From an uncultured Gammaproteobacteria bacterium (lineage in GTDB: Bacteria > Pseudomonadota > Gammaproteobacteria > PS1 > Pseudothioglobaceae), in the NCBI GenBank assembly GCA_902509905.1, contig CABWZI010000015.1, forward strand, positions 1-37,273: a stretch of 37,273 nucleotides of DNA, in the 5' to 3' direction. Each line of letters begins with the position of its first letter. Position 1 is the stretch's first letter. The notes under the pieces are model-generated. The model did no database searches and was not told the origin of the DNA. It saw only the letters and a program-made list of their open reading frames with translations. Positions 16,410-23,869 of the stretch are shown here, in pieces. The position numbers and the translations under genes are program-made.

Positions 16410-17837
16410 ATGCTTGATAAAAGAAAATTCTACATTAACGGTCAGTGGGTTGACCCTTCAAATAAGAATGACTTTGAAGTTATCAATCCTTCAGATGAAT
16501 CAGTATGTGCAATAATCTCACTGGGCTCTCAAGAAGATACAGATGCAGCGGTTTCAGCTGCAAGAGCAGCATTGCCGATGTGGTCAAGCTCATCAAAAGA
16601 AGAAAGAATTGCATTGCTGGAGAGGCTTTATGCTATATATCAAAGAAGAATGGATGAGATGGCTGAGGTTATCTCTATTGAAATGGGCGCTCCCATTGAT
16701 TTTTCTAAGGCTGCCCAAGCCCCTTCAGGAACAAACGCAATTGAAGATTTTCTCAATCAACTCAAAAAGTTTGAGTTTGAAGAGCAGCTTGATGATTCGG
16801 ATAATCAACTGATCTATGAGCCTAAAGGCGTTTGTGCTCTCATTACCCCATGGAATTGGCCCATTAGCCAGGTTGCTTTGAAGGTTATTCCTGCTATTGC
16901 AGCAGGATGTACTATGGTTTTAAAGCCATCAGAAATTGCCCCTCTAGATTCAATGTTGTTTGCTGATATGCTTGAGGAGGCTGGATGCCCTGCTGGTGTT
17001 TTCAACCTTGTTAATGGTGATGGTGCTGGTGTTGGAAGTCAGTTAACCTCACATCCAGATATTGACATGGTCTCCTTTACTGGATCAACAAGAGCAGGTG
17101 CCTTAATTTCTCACAATGCCGCAGACGACTTTAAGAGGGTTGGTCTAGAGCTTGGCGGAAAAGGTGCGAATATTATCTTTGCTGACGCTGATGAAAAAGC
17201 AGTTAAAAGAGGTGTGAGACACTGTTTCAATAATACAGGTCAGTCTTGCAACGCACCTACAAGAATGCTTGTAGAGAGAACTATCTATGACCAAGCTGTT
17301 GAAATTGCCAAAGAGACAGCCCTTTCAACTAAAACAGATATTGCATCAAAAGAAGGAAAACACCTTGGCCCTGTCGTATCAAAACTTCAGTTTGATAAGA
17401 TTCAAGCATTAATTCAAGCTGGGATAGATGAGAATGCCACTTTGGTGACTGGAGGAACTGGAAAACCTGAGGGACTCGAGACTGGTTATTTCATTAAGCC
17501 TACAATTTTTGCAGACGTTAATAATCAAATGACGATTGCACAAACTGAAATTTTTGGGCCAGTTCTCTCAATTATTCCTTTTGATACTGAAGAAGAAGCT
17601 ATTGAAATTGCTAACGATACCCCTTATGGATTAACCAACTACGTTCAAACACAAGACCAGGAGAGAGCAAAGAGAATGTCCAAAAGGCTTCTCTCTGGAA
17701 CTGTAGAGCTCAATGGTAAAGGTGCTGCAAGTGGTGCTCCATTTGGTGGATTCAAGCACTCTGGAATTGGAAGAGAAGGGGGAGAGCATGGCTTTACTGA
17801 GTTTGTTGAGGTCAAGGTAGTTACTGGCTGGAACTAA
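16410..17837 (+). CDS. NAD(P)-dependent aldehyde dehydrogenase family protein
   Basis: 475 aa from the ATG at 16410, chosen because AAGGAG stands eight bases upstream; a longer in-frame start at 16392 would lie upstream of that site. It has the ALDH nucleotide-binding pieces ITPWNWPISQ and FTGSTRAG, the general base Glu247 in LELGGKGANI, the catalytic Cys280 in NTGQSCNAPTRML, and EIFGPVLSI for substrate/NAD positioning. It oxidises an aldehyde to an acid, but the natural substrate is not readable here. The M81 metallopeptidase gene follows after 11 bases and is likely cotranscribed, suggesting the two act on one breakdown pathway. Confidence 0.9.
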   Translation: MLDKRKFYINGQWVDPSNKNDFEVINPSDESVCAIISLGSQEDTDAAVSAARAALPMWSSSSKEERIALLERLYAIYQRRMDEMAEVISIEMGAPIDFSKAAQAPSGTNAIEDFLNQLKKFEFEEQLDDSDNQLIYEPKGVCALITPWNWPISQVALKVIPAIAAGCTMVLKPSEIAPLDSMLFADMLEEAGCPAGVFNLVNGDGAGVGSQLTSHPDIDMVSFTGSTRAGALISHNAADDFKRVGLELGGKGANIIFADADEKAVKRGVRHCFNNTGQSCNAPTRMLVERTIYDQAVEIAKETALSTKTDIASKEGKHLGPVVSKLQFDKIQALIQAGIDENATLVTGGTGKPEGLETGYFIKPTIFADVNNQMTIAQTEIFGPVLSIIPFDTEEEAIEIANDTPYGLTNYVQTQDQERAKRMSKRLLSGTVELNGKGAASGAPFGGFKHSGIGREGGEHGFTEFVEVKVVTGWN

Positions 17838-17848
17838 AGCTGAACTGA

Positions 17849-19252
17849 ATGCTGGCTAAAAAAAATATAGCCATTGGTGGTATCAGCACAGAATGTAGCA
17901 GCTATTCTCCATTATTTCAAAATAAGGAGGACTTTAGAACTGTCCGTGAGCAAGATTTACTAGACCTTGTTGACTTTCCATTTTCAGAACACAACATTAA
18001 TGTTAGTCCGTTATTTTTCAAAAAGTCGGTTCCTGGGGGTCCGATTGAAAGAGAATATTTTGATCAAGTTAAAAATCAATTCATAGAAGAGATAAATGCT
18101 CTTGGTAAGCTTGATGGGATTCTTTTGTTAATGCACGGTGCAATGTATGTTGAAGGCATAGAAGATCCTGAAGGAGACTGGATAAGCTCAGTCAGATTAG
18201 CAGCTGGTCCAGATTGTATTATTTCGCTAAGCTATGACCTTCATGGCCAAATAACTGACAAAATCATCAAAAATATTGATGCATTTGCTGCCTTTAAAAC
18301 TGCACCTCATATTGATGTGAAGGAGACCTATAGGCGCTCTGCATCGATGCTGGTAAGCGCCATTAATGAAAACTATCGACCAATAGTGCTCTGGTCCTCA
18401 ATACCGGTTTTAGTTTCGGGAGAGATGTCATCAACTTTTGTGGAGCCTTGTAAAACAATTTACGAAAATCTTGATCAATATAATAATGAAAATGGGATTC
18501 TTGATTGTAATCTATTGGTGGGTTATGTGTGGGCTGACACTCAAAGAGCCACAGCTTCTTCAGTGGTAACTTGCACCAATGAGATTATGGGTGCTAAACT
18601 CTGTAAAAAAATTGCTGCAAACTACTGGAATTCTAGAAAAGATTTAAAGTCTGATATGCAGACAGGAAGTATTGATGATGCTTTACTTTGGCTCAAAAGT
18701 GATTTTTCAATTGTTGCAGATAGCGGTGACAATCCCACAGCAGGAGGTGTAGGTGATAGGGTCGATGTACTAGAGGCAATCCTTAAACATAGTCATATTG
18801 ATTCACTATTTGCTGGAATAGCTTCTAAGTCAGCCTATGATGAGCTCAAGATAGGGAATGAGTTTAGCTTAGGTGGCACCTTTGGGGGTGGTGGCCCATT
18901 ACTAAAACTTAAAGCTGATAGCGTATATTTTAAGAATCAGTGCGCCGTAGTTAGCATCTCTAAAACTGTCATAGTGATCTCTAAAATAAGGAGGCCCTTT
19001 CATAATTTCAAGGATTTTGAGGAATTAAATCTCAAACTGAGTGACTTCAAAATTTTAGTGGTTAAGTCAGGATACCTCTCGCCTGATTTACAGTCACTCT
19101 CTGCACAGTCATTTTTAGCACTTACTGAGGGTGCAGTGAATCAAAACTTAGCTATTATCGAAAATAAACACCGTAACAAGAAAATATACCCTTTTCAAGA
19201 TTTTGATAATTTTATCCCGCTCGTCAGTGACGGGGTATCCTTAGTTAGTTAA
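17849..19252 (+). CDS. M81 family metallopeptidase (MlrC/microcystinase C-like)
   Basis: 467 aa. Family features: an N-terminal IGGISTECSSYSP (9-21) in the place of the usual G-x-x-H-E-T-N-T-F-x-P, so the His of that block is Thr here while the Glu is kept; LLLMHGAMYVEG (92-103); SYDLHGQ with Asp130 and His132 and KTAPHID with His154, the D-x-H ... H set expected for zinc binding; and DSGDNPTAGGVGDRVDVL in the C-terminal half. MlrC completes breakdown of linearised microcystin, but most M81 proteins are of unknown substrate and probably cut small peptides or amides. It shares its final eight bases with the end of the serine hydrolase gene on the opposite strand. Confidence 0.85.
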   Translation: MLAKKNIAIGGISTECSSYSPLFQNKEDFRTVREQDLLDLVDFPFSEHNINVSPLFFKKSVPGGPIEREYFDQVKNQFIEEINALGKLDGILLLMHGAMYVEGIEDPEGDWISSVRLAAGPDCIISLSYDLHGQITDKIIKNIDAFAAFKTAPHIDVKETYRRSASMLVSAINENYRPIVLWSSIPVLVSGEMSSTFVEPCKTIYENLDQYNNENGILDCNLLVGYVWADTQRATASSVVTCTNEIMGAKLCKKIAANYWNSRKDLKSDMQTGSIDDALLWLKSDFSIVADSGDNPTAGGVGDRVDVLEAILKHSHIDSLFAGIASKSAYDELKIGNEFSLGGTFGGGGPLLKLKADSVYFKNQCAVVSISKTVIVISKIRRPFHNFKDFEELNLKLSDFKILVVKSGYLSPDLQSLSAQSFLALTEGAVNQNLAIIENKHRNKKIYPFQDFDNFIPLVSDGVSLVS

Positions 19253-20342
19253 TAGCCTTCAAAACCTGCTTAATAAAAAGTTGTTCATTCCACTGATTGG
19301 GGCCTGACCCAACTCTGACAACAACAAGCTCTTTTGAGGGAATTACATAACATCTATTAGTGTTGTAACCTTCAAGTGAAAACATATCTACTGGAAGCCC
19401 TGGCCACCTTGTTCCATCAGTGTTCACCCAAAATGTATATCCATACTCTGGATTTAAAGTTTGCGAAGGCTTGGTTGCCTTTTCAATCCAAGAACTAGGG
19501 ACAACTTCATCATCAGCCCACCTTCCATTTTGGATCAATAAATAACCAACCCTAGCTAGCTCTCTTGCCGAAATATGAAGACCAACGTGGGCACTCGTGT
19601 GAGGACCTATGAATTGACCCCCTCCATGAACGTCCCAACTTGCATTCTCTATACCAATCTTATCGAAAACTTTCTCCTGCATGTATTCATGCATCTCTCT
19701 TCTCATAATATGTTTAAAAAGAATTGAAAGGTGAGCCATCGCAGGATCACTATAATCCCAAATTGTGCCTGGCTCTGAAATCAGCTGATCTGTTTTATAG
19801 CCATATCGGTTCTCCTTATATCCAAGTGCATGCTCAAAGGGTCCAGAGTTATCAAGCGGAGGAATACCAAATACTAATTCATTTTCACCAGGAATACCAG
19901 AGGTCATGCTAAGGAGATGTCCTATTGTTATTTTTTCTTTTCGCTTATCAGTTATCTTAAAAGAATCTGGAAAAAATGAATATGCAAAACTATCTAAGTC
20001 AACTTTTATATTGTCGGGAAGTGTTCCATTTTTACTTTCTTCCAATAATAAGCCCCAAGCTATCCCAGTAAATGATTTGGTGCAAGACCATACATCAAAT
20101 CGGCTCCCTGGAAGTGTCATAAAGCTGTAATGCTCTTTGACTAAAAAACCATCTTTAACAATAACAATGCCAGAAGCAACATTGTCAAAGAAAAGTTTGT
20201 ATTCTTCAATGACCTTATTAAGGTGGTCAAAATTAATTTTAGAGACAACTTTTTTGTCCATTTTTTTATGAAGAAACTGCCATCCACCCTTTGATTCTGG
20301 CGAAGGAAAATACTTAGTATTTTTAGGGCTAATTCTTGTCAT
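19245..20342 (-). CDS. Serine hydrolase of the beta-lactamase/class C family
   Basis: 365 aa from the ATG at 20342; a TTG just upstream is rejected. The S-x-x-K nucleophile motif is SCTK (86-89) in DVWSCTKSFTGIAWG, the Y-x-N-type motif is YSD (197-199) in GTIWDYSDPAMAH, and a conserved GYTFWVNTDG segment follows near residue 307. This is the esterase/DD-peptidase-like EstB/AmpC fold; true beta-lactamase activity is not implied. No signal peptide is apparent, so it is probably cytosolic. It overlaps the M81 gene tail to tail by eight bases. The pair might share a small-amide or ester substrate, but that is speculation. Confidence 0.85.
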   Translation of the reverse strand: MTRISPKNTKYFPSPESKGGWQFLHKKMDKKVVSKINFDHLNKVIEEYKLFFDNVASGIVIVKDGFLVKEHYSFMTLPGSRFDVWSCTKSFTGIAWGLLLEESKNGTLPDNIKVDLDSFAYSFFPDSFKITDKRKEKITIGHLLSMTSGIPGENELVFGIPPLDNSGPFEHALGYKENRYGYKTDQLISEPGTIWDYSDPAMAHLSILFKHIMRREMHEYMQEKVFDKIGIENASWDVHGGGQFIGPHTSAHVGLHISARELARVGYLLIQNGRWADDEVVPSSWIEKATKPSQTLNPEYGYTFWVNTDGTRWPGLPVDMFSLEGYNTNRCYVIPSKELVVVRVGSGPNQWNEQLFIKQVLKAIN

Positions 20343-20423
20343 CAAGTAATTGTACTTGGAAAAAAATACTGAGTCTGAAAATAATTATTCAAGCTTTATG
20401 GTAAGATTGAATACTAAGCAATG

Positions 20424-20440
20424 ACACACAATATGTGTGT
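20424..20440. promoter_or_regulatory. Operator-like palindrome ACACACA-ATA-TGTGTGT
   Basis: A perfect inverted repeat with 7-bp arms and a 3-base centre lies 41 bases before the start of the first small membrane protein gene. A TTGAAT at 20407-20412 just upstream could serve as a -35 box, which would put the palindrome over the -10 region. It could also be a simple dinucleotide run that happens to be symmetric. Confidence 0.4.
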
Positions 20441-20480
20441 GTAAAAAAATAAGTTAATTCAATATTATAGGAGAAATATG

Positions 20481-20849
20481 ATGACGTTAACTTTAGTGTA
20501 CAGATTGAACGGGTTGGTGGGTCTATTATGGGCAGCGTCAATGTGGTTTGGAACAGACATGATGGCAGCATCCTACGGCTGGGAGGTGACTCAACCAATG
20601 GTTACAATGTCTCAGTTTTTAGCAATGTCTTTCTTGTTTATTGGTGTGATTTTTATAATGCTGCCGAACTGGACCTCAGAGGAGCAACTTAAAAAAGCAA
20701 CAGTCACTCTCATACTTCTTCAAATTATCGCGGTAGCACTTCAAGTTTTTCATGTTACATCGGGCGCTATTCCATCTGGAGGCATGCAGTACTTTGGAAT
20801 CGCTTTAAGTTTATTATTTATTGTTCTTTTCTACTGGAAATCAAGATAA
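20481..20849 (+). CDS. Small four-helix membrane protein, paralogue 1
   Basis: 122 aa from the second of two adjacent ATGs. The AGGAG at 20469-20473 is only four bases from the first ATG but seven from the second, and the resulting N-terminus MTLTLVYRL lines up with MSLSLIFRL of the neighbouring paralogue. Four predicted transmembrane helices: about 4-22, 36-56, 69-90 and 98-117. Shared marks with the next gene are LPNWTSEEQLKKA, PSGGMQYFGIAL and the LFYWKSR end. No charged active-site pattern is seen and I do not recognise a characterised family. A palindrome lies upstream and a terminator follows. Confidence 0.8.
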   Translation: MTLTLVYRLNGLVGLLWAASMWFGTDMMAASYGWEVTQPMVTMSQFLAMSFLFIGVIFIMLPNWTSEEQLKKATVTLILLQIIAVALQVFHVTSGAIPSGGMQYFGIALSLLFIVLFYWKSR

Positions 20850-20871
20850 TAGTTTACTGATTTGAAACATA

Positions 20872-20908
20872 GGGGGGCTTATTATGGCCCCTTTTCTTTT
20901 ATTTTTTT
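20872..20908 (+). terminator. Rho-independent terminator after paralogue 1
   Basis: A GGGG run (within 20872-20877) pairs with CCCC (20888-20891) across a loop of about 10-12 bases, followed by TTTTCTTTTATTTTTTT. It ends just before the promoter of the second paralogue. Confidence 0.6.
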
Positions 20909-20916
20909 AACAAGGG

Positions 20917-20922
20917 TATAAT
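20917..20922 (+). promoter_or_regulatory. -10 box of paralogue 2
   Basis: A perfect TATAAT, 56 bases before the ATG at 20979. The -35 region falls in the T-rich tail of the previous terminator and has no good match. An AGGAG ribosome site precedes the ATG. Confidence 0.45.
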
Positions 20923-20978
20923 TCGAACAACGCCACAAAAATAAAAGTGTCGTTATTTTTTAACTTAGGAGAGTAAAC

Positions 20979-21350
20979 ATGAGTTTGTCACTAATTTTTA
21001 GACTTCAAGCAGCTTTTGCTGCAATTTGGGCGCTTCAATTAATCTTAGTTCCTGGAATGGTATTTGCCCAGTACCAATGGGGATATTCTGCAGAGCTCGT
21101 TGCCATCGCCCAGGCAACTGGAACAGCTATGGCGGGTCTAGCTATACTTGCATATGGCATACCTAACTGGACCAGTGAAGATCAACTAAAAGTAGCGGCA
21201 AAATCTTTTGGTATTATTGCAGTTTTATTTTTAATTATGCAGCTCTATCAAATATTGATTTCAGGTATGGCTCCTGGTGGCGCAATGGACTGGCTTAGCA
21301 CAGCAGTTACAGCTCTATTTGCTATTGGATTTTTTATGAAATCTAATTAA
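20979..21350 (+). CDS. Small four-helix membrane protein, paralogue 2
   Basis: 123 aa, clearly related to the preceding gene: same length, same four hydrophobic helices, and shared IPNWTSEDQLKVA, APGGAMDWLSTAV and FFMKSN end. AGGAGA lies eight bases before the ATG. Each paralogue has its own promoter-like and terminator-like signals, so the two are separately transcribed copies rather than one operon. Their divergence is substantial, pointing to an old duplication with retained separate roles. No known family was recognised; being small and helical they might be accessory or stress membrane proteins, but that is inference. Confidence 0.82.
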   Translation: MSLSLIFRLQAAFAAIWALQLILVPGMVFAQYQWGYSAELVAIAQATGTAMAGLAILAYGIPNWTSEDQLKVAAKSFGIIAVLFLIMQLYQILISGMAPGGAMDWLSTAVTALFAIGFFMKSN

Positions 21351-21376
21351 CCGATAAATAACTTTGTTTAGTGAGT

Positions 21377-21408
21377 AAAAGGAGGTCATAATTGACCTCC
21401 TTTTTTTT
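21377..21408 (+). terminator. Strong Rho-independent terminator after paralogue 2
   Basis: AAAAGGAGGTCA (21377-21388) pairs perfectly with TGACCTCCTTTT (21393-21404) around the loop TAAT, followed by more T to 21408. It is directly upstream of the EamA transporter start. Confidence 0.9.
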
Positions 21409-21420
21409 GTAGATTTTTTA

Positions 21421-22299
21421 ATGAACTCTAAGCAAATTCTTCTTGCTTTAATTGTTCCAATTACTTGGGGTTTTGGCTATGCCCTTGCAAAAATTGGGAT
21501 GAATCAGTTCACTCCACTGCTCTTAATGTCGCTTCGTTTTGGTATCGCAGGCTTGATATTAGTATGGTTCGTTAAGCCCCCTTGGGGGCATATGCGAGAG
21601 CTTTTTATGATTGCTTTTATTGGATCCACCATACAGTATGGCTTCACTTACTATGGATTAAGAGGCATTGACGTATCAACTGCATCGATTTTATTGCAAC
21701 TTGAAGGCCCTATCTTAGCTTTTCTTAGCACTATCATTCTTAAAGAAAAACTGGGTTGGCCCAGAGCCTTCGGGATGGGGCTAGCTTTTTTTGGTGTGTT
21801 TATTATTGTTGGCGAACCAAGATTGAGTGATAGCCTTGACAGTGCTGCCTTAGTGGTCATTGGCACAGTTGTCTGGGCAATAGCGCAAATCATGATTAGT
21901 CGACTCAAAACACTCTCTGGTATTACTATTCTGTCCTGGGTTGCAATTATTGCGACTCCGCAAATGTTCATCATCTCATTATTAGTTGAGGACGGTCAAT
22001 GGGAGTCTATAAAAAGTGCCAGTTCTTTGGATTGGTTAATAGTCTTTTACTTGTCAGTGATCATGACAGTGGTTGGCTATAGTCTTTGGTATCATTTGAT
22101 AAGAATTTGCGATGTTAGCAAGATGTCTCCTTTCCTGATGCTTCTTCCGGTCACCTCAATTACGGCAGGCATAGTTCTTCTTGAGGAGCAGTTTACCGTT
22201 ACAATGGGGGTCGGAGGTACGCTGGTAATGATTGGTGTTGCCAGCACCCTAATCAAATGGAACTGGCGAAAAAATAAAACTCAATCTTCGATAGATTAA
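21421..22299 (+). CDS. EamA/DMT-superfamily transporter
   Basis: 292-aa inner-membrane carrier with ten hydrophobic helices in two EamA repeats. The first repeat starts ILLALIVPITWGFGYALAKIG-type and the second begins near SAALVVIGTVVWAIAQIMISR (about residue 140). The conserved LQLEGPILAFLSTI segment and the C-terminal LLEEQFTVTMGVGGTLVMIG match the drug/metabolite transporter family; members export amino acids, sugars or metabolites, and the cargo here is unknown. The ATG is only 12 bases after the T run of a strong terminator, has no Shine-Dalgarno, and is preceded by TGTAGATTTTTTA, so how it is transcribed and initiated is unclear. It ends three bases before the minus-strand small gene. 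Confidence 0.93.
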   Translation: MNSKQILLALIVPITWGFGYALAKIGMNQFTPLLLMSLRFGIAGLILVWFVKPPWGHMRELFMIAFIGSTIQYGFTYYGLRGIDVSTASILLQLEGPILAFLSTIILKEKLGWPRAFGMGLAFFGVFIIVGEPRLSDSLDSAALVVIGTVVWAIAQIMISRLKTLSGITILSWVAIIATPQMFIISLLVEDGQWESIKSASSLDWLIVFYLSVIMTVVGYSLWYHLIRICDVSKMSPFLMLLPVTSITAGIVLLEEQFTVTMGVGGTLVMIGVASTLIKWNWRKNKTQSSID

Positions 22300-22302
22300 A
22301 GT

Positions 22303-22527
22303 TTATTTATAAAATGGATCTACCGACTCAAATTGAGAAGTAATCTTTCTAACCCATCTAGAAATTGCAATCCCTTTACTGAGCTGCATGGAATTATTTT
22401 CAGATTGAAGATTCCTTTCTATTTTTCCATTTAATGGAAGTTCCATCTGTTGCTGTAAAAAATTTGTCTCTTTATCTAAATCCTTTCTTAACTCTTTAAT
22501 CTTGCTTACGACACTGTTGTCTGACAT
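22303..22527 (-). CDS. Small basic helical protein next to RHH regulator
   Basis: 74 aa from the ATG at 22527, selected because AGGAG lies nine bases upstream (22537 region); an earlier in-frame codon at 22557 is not needed. The sequence is largely helical with a heptad-like charged stretch (VSKIKELRKDLDKETNFLQQQ) and a basic C-terminal part (ISRWVRKITSQF). No family was recognised. It follows the ribbon-helix-helix gene by 32 bases and is probably cotranscribed with it, so a partner, toxin-like or accessory role is possible but not shown. No catalytic motif is visible. Confidence 0.6.
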   Translation of the reverse strand: MSDNSVVSKIKELRKDLDKETNFLQQQMELPLNGKIERNLQSENNSMQLSKGIAISRWVRKITSQFESVDPFYK

Positions 22528-22559
22528 TGACTTAACTCCTAAATATAAGAATCTCAATC

Positions 22560-22853
22560 CTATGATTGAGACTTACCCTTTAAAGCTTTCTTTGAAGTTT
22601 TGTATTTATTCTCCCACTTCCTATCAAGCTCTGTTTTAGCTATATCCTTATAATCGATCCCACTAATCTCTTTAAACTCAGATACAGCATCCTCCATAGC
22701 AGTCTCAAATACGAGAGAAAGGGACATGCTGTATCCAAAATCCTTAGCAGCTATTGAAGCGCTCCTGAATGCTTCAAAAACTGGTCTTCGAATCCTTACA
22801 CTCACAACACGTTTTTCGTCTGCCTTCTGATTCTTTGTTACGTATTTACCCAT
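22560..22853 (-). CDS. Ribbon-helix-helix-type DNA-binding regulator
   Basis: 97 aa from the ATG at 22853; a GTG 12 bases upstream is an alternative. The segment RVVSVRIRRPVFEAFRSAS (about 15-33) looks like the MetJ/Arc beta strand (alternating VSVRIRR) followed by helix A, and SMSLSLVFETAMEDAVSEF (about 42-60) like helix B with the strand-to-helix turn. The C-terminal third is a charged helix ending in KGKSQS. Proteins of this fold bind short palindromes as dimers. Three GTATAC palindromes lie directly upstream of the gene, fitting autoregulation. It is followed by a small partner gene, an arrangement common in toxin-antitoxin and partition modules, though neither is proven. Confidence 0.68.
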   Translation of the reverse strand: MGKYVTKNQKADEKRVVSVRIRRPVFEAFRSASIAAKDFGYSMSLSLVFETAMEDAVSEFKEISGIDYKDIAKTELDRKWENKYKTSKKALKGKSQS

Positions 22854-22888
22854 CAAAAAAATCACTTAAATGAACTACTAAAAAGACA

Positions 22889-22942
22889 GTATACATAATT
22901 TGTATACATATAGTAATTATATTTGTTTTCTTATTGTATACA
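22889..22942. promoter_or_regulatory. Cluster of three GTATAC palindromes (candidate RHH operator)
   Basis: GTATAC cores lie at 22889-22894, 22902-22907 and 22936-22941, and the last two extend to TGTATACA. The first overlaps a minus-strand TATACT (22893-22888), a good -10 box for the RHH gene. The spacing is 13 and 34 bases between centres. The cluster sits in the 158-base gap between the RHH gene and the divergent alpha/beta hydrolase, so both could be controlled. Confidence 0.6.
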
Positions 22943-22974
22943 AATATAATTTCAATAATAAAATAAGTTAAAGA

Positions 22975-22980
22975 TATAAT
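22975..22980 (+). promoter_or_regulatory. -10 box for alpha/beta hydrolase gene
   Basis: TATAAT, 31 bases before the ATG at 23012, with TTCAAT at 22951-22956 (18-base spacer) as a weak -35. The third GTATAC palindrome lies a few bases upstream of that -35, so regulator binding could affect this promoter. Confidence 0.4.
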
Positions 22981-23011
22981 TGACTTTGCAAAAATATCAG
23001 ACCAAAACAAA

Positions 23012-23869
23012 ATGCTTGATATAGGATCTATAGAAAAACACATTGCATCGATTGAAGCTAAGGTTCACAACCTGAGACCAAACATTGAAAAGAAAATTTT
23101 ATGGGCCCATAAAGCTGCTCAAAAAACGTCACTAAGCATAGTATTTGTTCATGGTTTTTCTGCAACGCGAGCTGAGCTAAGTCCTGTCATCGAGCAGATT
23201 GCTTTTGCTTTAAAGGCGAATGTATTCTTTACAAGATTGACAGGTCATGGTCAAGATGGTGTAGCCTTGAGTTCTGCAACATTTGAGGACTGGACTTTGG
23301 ATACTAATGAGGCCATTAGGGTTGGTGAGTTAATAGGCGATGAAGTTATTCTTATTGGCTCATCAACAGGTTGCTCACTGATTCATAGTCTCTTAGAATA
23401 TCAAGTGAAAATAAAGTCAGTTATTTATGTTTCACCTAATTTTGGGCCAAGCTCATTCAGAGGGCATTTTCTTAGAGTACCCGGAGCTAAATGGTTTGTA
23501 CCTCTCATCCTAGGTAAAGAGCACTCCTTTGTTCCAAAAAACTCTGAGCATGAAAGGTGCTGGACAACTAGCTATCCAACAGAAGCTCTTTTTGCGGTTA
23601 AGGACTCTGTGGTTGCCGCTAGCTTAGCTAACCATAAAAATATTAAGTTGCCGGTGCTATTCTGGTTTTCAGACAATGATAAAGTCGTCTCCGCTAGGGA
23701 TACCCGTCGCATCATTGATAAAATGGGAGAAAATGTTGAAGTTTTTAATCCAATACTTTCACCAAAAGATGACCCATCAAAGCACGGAGTTCTTGGAGAC
23801 ATTTTGAGTCCAACAAAAACTGCTCAGGGCGTCAAAAAAATCATTGAATGGATCAAAAAAAATAACTAG
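23012..23869 (+). CDS. Alpha/beta hydrolase (esterase/lipase-like)
   Basis: 285 aa. The oxyanion region VFVHGFSATRAE (44-55), nucleophile elbow GSSTG (Ser118), acid in FSDNDKVVSARD (Asp223 most likely) and His258 in SKHGVLGD give a complete catalytic triad, as in carboxylesterases and monoglyceride-lipase-like enzymes. No signal peptide, so probably cytosolic. The substrate is unknown. It starts divergent from the RHH operon and shares four bases (CTAG) with the end of the opposite dioxygenase gene, so both stop codons (TAG) lie in one palindrome. Confidence 0.88.
   Translation: MLDIGSIEKHIASIEAKVHNLRPNIEKKILWAHKAAQKTSLSIVFVHGFSATRAELSPVIEQIAFALKANVFFTRLTGHGQDGVALSSATFEDWTLDTNEAIRVGELIGDEVILIGSSTGCSLIHSLLEYQVKIKSVIYVSPNFGPSSFRGHFLRVPGAKWFVPLILGKEHSFVPKNSEHERCWTTSYPTEALFAVKDSVVAASLANHKNIKLPVLFWFSDNDKVVSARDTRRIIDKMGENVEVFNPILSPKDDPSKHGVLGDILSPTKTAQGVKKIIEWIKKNN

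Noticed and set aside
21651-21974. 107-codon open frame on the minus strand inside the EamA gene
   Set aside because: It is antisense to a clear transporter coding sequence, its protein is of low-complexity mixture with no motif, and it has no ribosome site.
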